NCBI RefSeq assembly: GCF_002127325.2
Contig: NC_035444.2
Coordinates: 35,604,904-35,668,903, forward strand
From: Helianthus annuus
Lineage: Eukaryota; Streptophyta; Magnoliopsida; Asterales; Asteraceae
Direction of reading: 5' to 3'
DNA: 64,000 nt
The translations under genes and the position numbers were made by a program. The stretch's first letter is position 1; each line of letters begins with the position of its first letter. This document shows positions 1 to 9,824 of this stretch, in pieces. The notes beneath the pieces were generated by a model. The model was not told the DNA's origin and ran no database searches. It saw only the letters and a program-made list of their open reading frames with translations.

Positions 1-184
1 TATTGACCTCATATAAGCCTATAAGTGTGATATCGTATCGTATAGGTGTGGTTTAGGTCCCGTATTGACCTCGTATAAGCCTATAAGTGTGATATCGTAT
101 CGCATAGGTGTAGTATAGGTCACGTATTGACCTCGTATAAGCCTATAAGTGTGATATCGTATCGTATAGCGTAGATGTATTATT
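1..184. repeat. 62-bp minisatellite, about three copies
   Basis: The unit begins TATTGACCTCRTATAAGCC at 1, 63 and 125 and also contains GTGATATCGTATCG. The copies differ by a few substitutions and the array may continue to the left of the window. No coding potential is seen. Confidence 0.85.
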
Positions 185-277
185 TAAAAATAATTAACAG
201 TATGATATTTAAACCTATAAGCCTGTAGATGTAGTATTTAAAAATAATTAACGGTATGATATTTAAACGTTTATAGC
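171..277. repeat. 54-bp AT-rich direct duplication
   Basis: GTAGATGTATTATTTAAA starts at 171 and a near copy starts at 225. Both continue through AATTAAC and GTATGATATTTAAAC. The following 150 bp is low-complexity AT-rich DNA with no visible gene. Confidence 0.7.
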
Positions 278-473
278 ATTTGAACCGCACTAGACATGGT
301 ATAATAATTTAATTTAAACGATAACAATATAATATATTCGAACCTTATATACGTTTTCCAAAATAATTTAACGGTATATAATATTATTGGTATAATATTA
401 ACGGTTATATATTTTAAGCGATTTAACGTTGGAACCGGGTGAGAATTTATACCACAAATACATCAAAATAGCA

Positions 474-640
474 AAAAAAAAAAAAAAAAAAACTCTGATG
501 GGTTATATACGCTGAGTATAGCTCTATACGCAGCGTATATAAACCCTTGTTTTTTGTGCAATGATTGCTGATAAGGCTCTAAAATCCATGGTTTATATAC
601 GCTGAGTATAACTTTGTACGCAGCGTAGGTAAACCCTAAG
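474..640. repeat. Poly(A) tract and two related inverted repeats
   Basis: A run of about 18 A (474-491) is followed by two imperfect hairpins. In the first, GGGTTATATACGCTG (500-514) pairs with CAGCGTATATAAACCC (531-546). In the second, GTTTATATACGCTG (591-604) pairs with CAGCGTAGGTAAACC (621-635). The same ACGCTG/CAGCGT arms are used twice, and a further GCGTATATAAA occurs near 738. Origin is unknown; decayed MITE ends are possible. Confidence 0.55.
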
Positions 641-1114
641 TGTGTAGATAGCCAACCAAGGTGTGCAGATGTTAGAAATCCTGATGGAACAAACATCTGC
701 CCATGCTAAAGCCTTCTAATAAGATGTCTATTACCAGCGTATATAAAGCTCCGTGTGTTTTTGATCCATTTCATGCAATTCACCATAAGTTTCACTACCA
801 GCCTCTGCTTTACCTTGTCCTTCTACCACTTCTACACCTTTAGGCTTCACCTTGACATTCCCTTTATCCTGAGAAGGTTCCAATCTAATGAAATGAATAA
901 TGGTTCAAAGTGGGCAAGAATAATATATATAAATTGTTAGATCAGAATCTTGACTACTTCTATCTTTATAAAGCCTTGTAAGGACTGCAAAGATTCGCTT
1001 TCAAGTTTTGGTCTACAAATAATTATAAATGATGGTTGTATCAACTGTTAGAAAAGATTAAAAGAATCGCTCAAGACTTGCTTTTGGTCTTTTGCTGTAA
1101 AAATTAAAAAGACA
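641..1114. other. Host intergenic DNA, unrecognised
   Basis: No recognisable gene. On the minus strand there is an open stretch of about 50 codons (roughly 890 to 740), rich in Lys, Glu and Gly and bounded by stops. It looks exon-like but matches no family I recognise. This DNA continues on the far side of element G1 at 12609. Confidence 0.4.
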
Positions 1115-1856
1115 ACTGCTGTAACACCCCGTGTTTCGGAAGTCAAAGTCAAAGTCAAGATTGAAGTCAAAGGAAGAAAAGATTGCTAATTGCAATCTGT
1201 CTCTCCTGGCTCAATTCCTGTTTTGACTTCTTTTGACCATAGTTAGTCTATTTTATGTTTTACGTAAGTTGTATTATGTGGAGTAATTAATTATAATCGC
1301 AATAAATGACAACAATCGATGTATATTTATCGCTATGAACCGCTTTACGACTGTGAACAATAGGAAGTAACAATGCGATAAAGTCAATTAAATGCTAATC
1401 GAACTAAACTAATAAACATCGCGCTCGCAACTCGAATTTCGCATTTTGGTGATTGTTATACGTTTGTGTGTGCCTTATGGGTTACTTGTGCATGTTTATT
1501 TATGTTATGTGTGGTAATCAATCGAATCGCAATCGAACTCAATCACAATCGAATCGCAAACGCTAAACGAATACGAAATAAGGATGCTTGTATGTAGATA
1601 TAGTATGATAATTAATGGAGAAGAGATAACGCGAGATATGAGTAGTTGGGATTACAAGTAATTTGACTAAGAGACTCTATCGCATCGCAATCGAATTCGA
1701 AACAGCGAAACTCGTCACGCCAAGCAATCGAACCGGGTGCCAACCGGCCGGATTGCTATCCGACCGGGCTGCCATCCGTTCGAGGCGTTATCCGACCGGG
1801 CTGCCACTCGGGCGAGATGCCATCTGACCGGCCAGCCCTTTCCACCTTTGGAACTC

Positions 1857-1864
1857 TATAAATA
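1857..1864 (+). promoter_or_regulatory. Probable TATA box of the G1 5' LTR
   Basis: TATAAATA lies about 740 bp into the LTR, before a CT-rich stretch with ACCTTTTCCTCG that resembles a plant transcription start region. The same box is kept in the 3' LTR at 10500-10507. Confidence 0.6.
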
Positions 1865-2509
1865 CCACCTGTCACTCTCATTCTTTCCACTTTTGGAAAC
1901 TCTCTGACCGAACAGCTCGTGCTCCTCACCTTTTCCTCGATTTCTCTCAATTCCGGTAAGATCTCGTCCTAAATCTTGTACTTTCTTGATCTATACGCAC
2001 TCCTACGCCTTTCTATCTTTTGAATCTTAACTTTTAACCGTGAAATCACTAGATTTGAGGTGTTCTAGGATGACGTCATCATGGTGTTCTTGAGAACTTC
2101 ATGTTTTGGCTTAAATCCTTCAAGAACAACTTGAATCTAACCGATTTGCACATAAACAAACAAAGTTCTTTCATAGATCTAAACATATTCACGGTGAAAA
2201 GGATTGAGAAATGGTTTTCCTACTTTCTTTCAACTCTTTTACACTAAATGCACTGAAACCGATAGAATCAGAGCTTGTACCGACTTCCTACTCATTCTTG
2301 TGATGGTGTTGGTCCAAGATCTGGATCCTATCAACGAGGGTTACCGATTACGGGTTAAACATGGAACACCGTCTTGAACAGTTAACTGACCGGATTTGGG
2401 TGGTTCCTGTCCGATCAGGAATGCCAAGTAATGACGAGGTTTCTGTTGCTTAACACGTTATCAAAAACATCTCAATAAACGACAAACAATCGAAACAACC
2501 AAGTGTCAG

Positions 2510-3080
2510 ATGAACGGAACGACCAGGACGGAACGCCGTCCGATCGGACCACCATCTGATCGGACTGTCATCCGAACGGGTTGTCACCCGATCGATCTGC
2601 ACCTTGGGTCCCACGCTTAAACTATTCACCAACATTTGAAGTCTGATCGTTGAACGAGTTGTTGTCCGATCGGACTACCATCCGAACGGGTTAACCGCTC
2701 GAACATGTGGCTATTAAACTTCAACACTTAAACAATTTTCAACATGTTCAATGCGCCAGGAATGTCACCCGATCGAACTGCTGTCCGATCGAGTGACATT
2801 CTGCGGTGAACTTGTTCTCACTAAAGTGTCCAACCAATCGGGTTGCCGGCCGATCGAACGACCATCCGACCGACCTGAAAGGTAGAGATACTTCTATGTT
2901 TTCAAAATGCTACAACAAAAACTTCAAAAGTCAAACCATCATACACAAACACATTCTTCTCAAAGGAAGAAACAATCCACTCGAACAGCCATCCGACCGG
3001 ACTACCGTGCGTCCGGATTGCCATCCGAGCGACCAGCTGTCCGACGGATTACCATCCGATCGAACTGCCATTCGACCCAC
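2510..3080 (+). repeat. CCGATCGG-type motif clusters in the G1 LTR
   Basis: A degenerate unit of about 20 bp, CCATCCGATCGGACTG-like, recurs in groups at roughly 1740-1835, 2525-2600, 2660-2700, 2765-2880 and 2985-3065. The palindromic core varies (CCGATCGG, CCGACCGG, CCGAACGG, CCGATCGA). One site near 2530 reads GTCCGATCGGAC, a perfect 12-bp palindrome. The 3' LTR has the same clusters plus an extra partial duplication near 11330-11376. Confidence 0.8.
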
Positions 3081-3917
3081 CAACACTTGCTTTTGTTTTA
3101 CGCGTCACTTATCGTTATGCTATCAAACTATTCAGGCTAACCTTACTCTCAAGCGCTCCCTTCAATCCATCCACCGCTGTGAGTATACTCGATCCCTTTT
3201 TGCTTTCGCACTTTTGGGTGTTACATACGTTACTTATTCGAAATCACATCGAACACAGTACGCAATACTTTTAACGCTAACCGTTACCGCATGTTATACG
3301 TGACTTAATGAATGCTTGTTTGTTATGTTTACACATGGAATGTTGTCTACCTGCCTTAGCAACGATAGTACTATAGTTTGGACTCAACACCCGTTCACAC
3401 GGGGGTTGTTAAGGACAATTATTTGCATGGATTACAATGGTAATCATGTATTACGAACTGCCTTGGGCAGTCAACCCGCAGTCATCGGTATTGATAGGTT
3501 CATGTCGATAACTAACATGCTTCGTTTTACTCAGTGTACGTGCTGGTTATGCGTAAACTATTTCGAACTCTATATGCTACTATCAAACTTGTATGCTCGC
3601 CTTTACACTATGTGTATTGACTTTTATTTTAACGTATGTGACAGGTGCTTAAGGTGTCTATTTGCTTGGAAATCAAGGCTAGGAAAGAGTCTCAGTGACC
3701 AACAAATAGTTGTCTGTACTAATGAAACCTGATTTGTCGAAACAGAACATTTTGCCTAGATTTGTACTGTAATAATTTGTTTGCCTTTTAAGACATGGTA
3801 TGGGACACGTTATTTTAAATGAATTGGTAATGATAATTGTTATGGAAACTTCTGGACAATCAGTTTCGCTCAGTGTCGCGCCCCGACGTTTCCGCCATCG
3901 GTTGGGGTATGACAAGT

Positions 3918-3930
3918 TGGTATCAGAGCC
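3918..3930 (+). other. G1 primer binding site (tRNA-iMet)
   Basis: TGGTATCAGAGCC, complementary to the 3' end of plant initiator-Met tRNA, three bases after the LTR end. Confidence 0.95.
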
Positions 3931-5061
3931 ATAACTATAGGGAATTAGGCAAGACTCGACCTAGTCCGGGTCGATGTCTTAGAGACCTAGTCTATAGTTA
4001 GGAACCAATAGACCGACTCGTGCATGTCCAGTAGGGATTATGTATGAGCTTACTACTATTCTTCGCTATTCTCGCCTACGCTACACTATCACTGCACTCG
4101 AAATTTCAATTTTTGGATAGGCGATTAAGTCGAGATTAGGTGTGAAAACTGCAAACTCTCGATTAAATTGCTTGTTCGATTTGTATTTATCTATAAAACG
4201 CGAGAATTCGCGTTGAACCAGGAGTGAAATCCACACTTTAGCGCGGATTTTCGTCGCTATTTTGTTAAAATAGGAAAGAAGTTGTTAAGCTAGGGGTGAA
4301 ACCCTAACCTTGACGACTTGTTCCGACTTTTATTTTGGTTTTACAAAACTCTCACCAAAGTCTCGACGGACTCCAACGACCTGAACTCACGGTATGACTA
4401 GAGGGATGTGTGCCGGATGCCCAAGAATCGAGGCAGAGGCCCGATCCTGAAAGTTAAAATTTTTACGACAAGTCCTTGAGAATAGTCGAATCGCTTTGGG
4501 TAGTCATTGTCAAATAGCCACAAACAATCTATTTCTCGATTTTTATGTGTTTCGACTCTGAGCCCGCAACTGCTAACTCTGATGACTCGTTGATTTATGT
4601 GTTTATATGTATTTACCTGTTTATGTGTTTAAATTTTGGACGACTTATTCGATTTTTGCTTTCACTTCGATCGACACACATGACTCACGTTGCTTATCTA
4701 TCTCAAAACGTTAACAAATTGCTGCTACCATAAGGAAACGCTGTACGCTATGATGCTCGCTATACTACATGCTTATGCTATACTAATCGCTATGTTAAAC
4801 GCGATCGCTATATTCGAACGCTTGTAGACTTTGAATGATAGGTTTCTGTATTCTGACTGCCTCTGTGATTACATGCGTATGTGCTTCTGTGCCTTACGTG
4901 CTTATGTGTTTATGTGTCTCTATGTGAATCTATGATTATGTGCTTACGTGGTTATGTGATACATGTTTCATTGCGCTCCTGAGCTTTAGTAAGTATTAAA
5001 CGTGAGAGGTGAGATTCGATTATGATGTGTCTGAGACCTATGACGATGTCTGTTCCAGACG
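3931..5061 (+). other. G1 leader with two mini-hairpins
   Basis: Non-coding 1.1-kb leader. It carries GGAGTGAAATCC (4221-4232) and GGGGTGAAACCC (4293-4304). Both fold as a 3-bp stem with a GTGAAA loop; the second extends to 5 bp (TAGGG/CCCTA). The same hairpin type recurs in element A. The stretch 4740-5000 has repeated GTGCTTATGTG and CGCTATG phrases. Confidence 0.6.
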
Positions 5062-6400
5062 ATGTCAACCGGACCATCATCAGGACCTCGACACCCACGA
5101 CTCACTCGCCATGAACAAAGGGACAAATGCCTTGCTGCCATCTTCGCTAAACAAGTGGCCAAGGTTGTGCCCCAGATCGTGAGTGAAATTTATGAGAATG
5201 TTAGCAAATCGTCTGAGGAGTCTAGAACCGAAGCTCCTAAAGTTGCTACCAAGACTGCTTTCAGCTTCAAGCACTTCAAGGCTTGCGGTCCAAAGAAATT
5301 CACTGGAGAAGATGGCCCAATGGCTATGTTTCAATGGTTCGATTCCATCGAAGTCACTCTGCGCCAAAGCGGTTGTCCTGAAAATCTTCGTACCCTAAAC
5401 GCTACCGGTGTCTTCCAGTCCCGCGCATTAGACTGGTGGACGACCGAGAGAAACAAACGCGGGAATGATGCAACTTATGAGCTGACCTAGGAAGAGTTGA
5501 AAGCCATCATGATGGACGAATTCTGCCCTCCCCATGAATGCCAAAAGCTGGAGGACGAGTTTTGGAATATAAAGCAGAAGGATGGAGACAACACTGCCCT
5601 GACTGCTCGCTTTAAGCAGCTCAGCATCATTTGCCCCGATCAAGTGAAGACGTCTGATATGGCAATCAAGAAGTACATCCGAGCACTACCCGACTGTGTT
5701 GCTGATTTTGTTCATGCCGCAAAGACAGCAACGATTGAAGAAACTTATCTGCTTGCCGCCGAAATCAACGAAAAGTGGGTAAAAGCTGGTTTTTGGGATA
5801 AAGCTTCAAAGTCTTTGCATCAAGCTACCACCGCACCAACCGCCGAAACCGCCGCTCCTCAATCATCAAAGTCCTCACGCCGCAGGAAGAAGAACAACAA
5901 TAGCAGCTCCAGCAACAAGAACCGTGTTGTCACCACCACTGCTGCTCCCCTTCAAGCCGTACCGGCTCAGCAGCAGTCCCACCACCATCCAGCACCAGTT
6001 ACCTATGTACCGCCTGCAAAGCGTGCATACACAGGCCCCCACCCAGCTTGCCCAACATGTTCCTATCATCACCCGGTGGGTCTTGCTTGTCGTTTCTGCG
6101 CCCACTACAACATGTACGGGCACTTCACTGCCAACTGCCGTACTGGTCCCCGCAACACCGCAGCTCCTGCCACTGCTCATCAAGCTCTGCTCCCAGCCCC
6201 GCAAGGCCATCAAGCGGCTCAGGCACCCGCGATCAACGCCCGAGTCTGCTTCGCATGTGGTGATCCCAACCACTTTGCAAACATGTGCCCAAACAGGGTG
6301 GTGAAACAAGAGCCCCAGCAGCAGCAGCCTCACCAGCAGCAACAGCCGCAGCAACAGCAACAAGCCGCACGTGCCAGAACGTTCAACATCAATGTGCGAC
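5062..6400 (+). pseudogene. G1 gag (capsid and zinc knuckles), interrupted
   Basis: Gag starts at ATG 5062 and has the gypsy-type retrotransposon capsid domain (FTGEDGPMAMFQWFDSIE, RALDWW). An in-frame TAG at 5488-5490 splits it after 142 codons, and the frame continues unchanged from 5491. The C-terminal part is Ala/Gln/Pro-rich. It has one atypical Cys/His cluster ([17 protein letters not shown], near 6088-6138) and one standard CCHC knuckle ([14 protein letters not shown], near 6247-6290). A Gln/His-rich linker leads into the protease. As gag it would form particles and bind element RNA, but it cannot be made full-length without readthrough. Confidence 0.9.
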
Positions 6401-7677
6401 AAGCCCAGGCTGACAACAACGTGGTCAATGGTACATTCCTTGTGAATGGTATTTATGCATCGTGTTTGTTTGATACTGGAGCCGATAATTGCTTTGTGTC
6501 GTTTGAATTCGAGAAGCTCCTCAGTCGTAAGCGCTCCCATCTCCCCTCGACATTTGATGTTGAAGTCGCCACCGGAAGAACTGTCGCCGTTAATTCTGTT
6601 CTTCGTGATTGTACCCTTGAGCTCAACAATCACATTTTCCCAATCGACCTTATTCCGATACAACTCGGAATTTTCGACGTCATAGTAGGCATGGACTTTC
6701 TTCGCGAAAACCATGCTGAAGTTGTGTGCTTCGACAAGATGATTCGATTCTCGCTCGCGAATGGTGATTTATTGTGTGTTTATTTCGAAACTGCTTCAAA
6801 AGGCCTCAAACTCATGTCATGTGTCCAAGCTAGCAAGTATCTCCGCAAGGAATACAAAGCTTTCTTGGCTAATATTGTAGTAGCGGAGAAGGAAAAGAAA
6901 AGGAAGGCAGAAGTGAAAGACATTCCCGTGGTCCGTGAATTTCCTCAGGTGTTCTCTGACGATCTTCCTGGACTACCGCCAAGTTGTGATATCGACTTCC
7001 GTATCGACCTCATTCTTGGAGCCAACCCTGTTGCCAAAGCTCCTTACCGACTCGCGCCGTCCGAAATGTGTGAACTCTCGAATCAGCTTCAGGAATTACT
7101 TGAGAAAGGCTTCATCCACCCGAGCACCTCTCCTTGGGGCGCGCCAGTCCTCTTCGTCAAAAAGAAGGATGGGTCGTTCAGGATGTGCATCGACTATCGG
7201 GAATTGAATAAGCTAACCATCAAGAACCGCTATCCCCTACCTCGCATTGACGATTTGTTTGATCAGCTACAAGGTGCTACGTGTTTCTCGAAGATCGATC
7301 TACGCTCAGGCTATCACCAGCTACGCATTCAAGAGGAGGATATACCCAAAACCACTTTTCGTACTCGTTACGGCCACTATGAATTCGTTGTTATGCCTTT
7401 TGGTTTAACCAACGCACCCGCGGTTTTTATGGATCTGATGAATCGCGTGTGTAAAACATATCTCGACCGTTTTGTCATCGTGTTCATCGACGATGTCTTG
7501 ATCTATTCCAAAACGAAAGCCAAACACGCGCAACATCTACGTTTGGTTCTCGAACTACTCCAGGGGAATCAACTCTATGCCAAGTTCTCCAAGTGTGAAT
7601 TCTGGCTAGAGGAGGTTCAGTTTCTGGGTCACATCGTAAATAGTCAAGGTACTCACGTCGATCCCGCGAAGATTTAA
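6401..7677 (+). pseudogene. G1 protease and reverse transcriptase, interrupted
   Basis: This is the same frame as gag. The aspartic protease motif LFDTGAD is at about 6468-6488 and the downstream DVIVGMDFL element follows. The RT core runs from [17 protein letters not shown] through [11 protein letters not shown] and MPFGLTNAP to [10 protein letters not shown] (about 7485-7512), the Ty3 version of the YxDD catalytic box. The frame stops at TAA 7675-7677, just before the RT/RNase H linker. All catalytic residues I can see in this piece are intact. Confidence 0.9.
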
Positions 7678-8460
7678 GCAGTTAAGAGTTGGATTACACC
7701 TAAGAATCCGTCTGAAGTCCATTCTTTTCTCGGATTAGCGGGCTATTATCGACGATTTATCGAAGGATTCTCAAAGATCGCTGTGCCGCTTACCGCTCTC
7801 ACGCATAAAGACAAGCCTTTTGTTTGGGGAACCGAACAAGAGTCTGCTTTCCAAACCCTCAAGCACATTCTCTGCAATGCTCATGTTCTCACATTGCCCG
7901 ACGGAAACGACGGTTTCATTGTCTATTGTGATGCTTCCAACCTTGGTCTTGGTTGTGTTCTTATGTAGCGGGACAAGGTTATAGCTTACGCATCTCGTCA
8001 GCTCAAAATCCATGAGAAGAACTATACAACCCATGATCTCGAGCTAGGCGCGGTTGTTTTTGCGTTGAAGATTTGGCGACACTACCTGTATGGTACCAAG
8101 TGTACGATCTTCACCGATCATAGGAGCCTACAACATATCTTTGACCAGAAATAACTAAATATGCGTCAACGCTGATGGATAGAACGTCTCAACGATTACG
8201 AATGTGAGATTCGTTATCACCCAGGCAAAGCAAATGTCATTGCCGACGCTCTCAGCAGACGGAGTTATTTGCTCAGTATTCGCGATACCCAAGCCCAACA
8301 CGATCTCGAAACCCTCATTCGCGAAGCCCAGCATGCCTGTTTTAATGAACCACTCTGAAGAAGGAAAGAATCTATCACGATGGAGCTCAGCTTGTAAATA
8401 AGTCGAATGGGATATTCCACTTCCTGGACCGAATTTGGATCCCTAAGCGGACCGATTTGT
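7678..8460 (+). pseudogene. G1 RNase H region, multiply interrupted
   Basis: Continuation of pol with the tethered Ty3 RNase [15 protein letters not shown] is visible at about 7922-7963 and HALSRR-type text near 8220-8260. In-frame stops occur at 7966-7968 (TAG), 8152-8154 (TAA) and 8173-8175 (TGA), and further breaks with frame disturbance lie between about 8355 and 8460. No functional RNase H can come from this copy. Confidence 0.85.
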
Positions 8461-9824
8461 GACAAATTTTAATGGACGAAGCCCACAAATCCCAGTATTC
8501 TATTCATCCCGGTGCCAATAAAATGTATCAGGATCTTTGCTACAGGTACTGGTGACTGGGTATGAAAAGGGATATTGCCCTCTACGTTGGGAAGTGCCTG
8601 ACTTGTGCAAGATTCAAGGCTGAACATCAAAGGCCCTCTGGCTTACTCGAGCAACCCCCAATCCCCATGTGGAACTGGGAGAGTATAGCCATGGAGTTCA
8701 TAACAAAGCTTCCGCACACGTCACCAGGTCACGACAGCATTTGGGTTGTTGTTGGTCGTTTAACCAAATCCGCTCACTTTTTGCCAATACGGGAAGACTA
8801 CAAGGTAGAACGATTAGCCTAAATCTACACCGATGAGATCATTTGTAACCATGGGATGCCTCGCGACATCATCTCTGACCGTGATGCTTGGTTTACCTCG
8901 CGACTGTGGGAAACGTTTCAAGCTGCTCTTGGTACTACGCTTAATCTGAGTACCGCATTCCACCCTCAAACCGACGGTCAGACTGAGAGAACGATCCGTA
9001 CTCTTGAAGACATGCTCCGTTCGTGTGTCATAGATTTCGGTGGTAATTGGGATAAATACCTGCCGTTAGTCGAATTCTCGTACAACAACAGTTATCATTC
9101 CAGCATCCAGATGGCACCATTCGAGGCTTTATATGGAAGAAGATGTCGATCGCCTATTGTATGACACGAGATCGGTCACTCGCAATTAACCGTTCCTGAG
9201 ATATTGCAAGAAACGACTAACAAAGTCCTCCAAATTCGAGACAACTTGTTGAAAGCTCGAAGTCGACAGAAAAGTTACGCCGATAGACGACGCAATCCCC
9301 TTGAATTTGACATTGGCGATAACGTACTCCTAAAGGTATCACCTTGGAAGGGTGTGGTCCGATTCGGCAAGAAAGGGAAACTGGCGCCTCGATATGTTGG
9401 ACCTTTTAAGATTCTGGAAAAGATCGGAAAAGTCGCCTACAGACTCGAACTACCGGAGGAACTTAGTAATGTCCACCCAACTTTCCATGTGCCAAACCTC
9501 CGAAAGTGCCTGGCTGAGCATGATTTAACTATACCTCTCGACGACCTCCAAATAAACGAAACACTACACTTTGTGGAGAAGCTTGTCGAAATCATGGATC
9601 GCCAAACCAAGCAGCTCAGACGCTCGCGCATTCCTATTGTGAAAGTCCGATGGGAAGGCAAACGAGGCGCAGAGTTCACTTGGGTACTCGAAAGCGACAT
9701 GAGGGCTAAGCACCCGCAGTTGTTTGTTACGGAATTTCCTCAACTAGGGGAGCCTGTAACACCCCGTGTTTCGAAAGTCAAAGGCAAAGTCAAGATTGAA
9801 GTCAAAGGAAGAAAAGATTGCTAA
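8461..9824 (+). pseudogene. G1 integrase with chromodomain-like tail, interrupted
   Basis: The HHCC zinc domain (HPGANKMYQ...CLTC) is at about 8510-8610, followed by the DDE core. The second catalytic Asp (SDRDAWF) and the Glu (DGQTERT) are visible, but the first Asp position reads Glu (AMEFITKLP, about 8690-8712). In-frame stops are at about 8553-8555 (TGA), 8821-8823 (TAA) and 9162-9164 (TGA). The last open piece (9204-9824) carries the GKKGKLAPRYVGPF integrase tail and IPIVKVRW chromodomain-like end. It then reads about 70 bp into the 3' LTR before stopping. Confidence 0.88.

Larger units (their letters stand above)
1120..3914 (+). repeat. G1 5' LTR (2795 bp)
   Basis: It matches 9755-12603 over its whole length and has TG...CA ends. 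It contains a TATA box, several clusters of CCGATCGG-like motifs, and open frames (for example 3316-3732) that have no retroviral homology. The LTR end is followed directly by the primer site. Confidence 0.95.

Noticed and set aside
3316..3732. 138-codon frame repeated at 12005-12358
   Set aside because: Both copies lie at the same place in the two G1 LTRs, so conservation is from LTR duplication. The 3' copy has an earlier stop.
5875..6714. 279-codon open frame on the minus strand
   Set aside because: It is antisense to G1 gag and protease, whose frame has clear motifs. Its composition reflects the Gln/Ala-rich sense codons.
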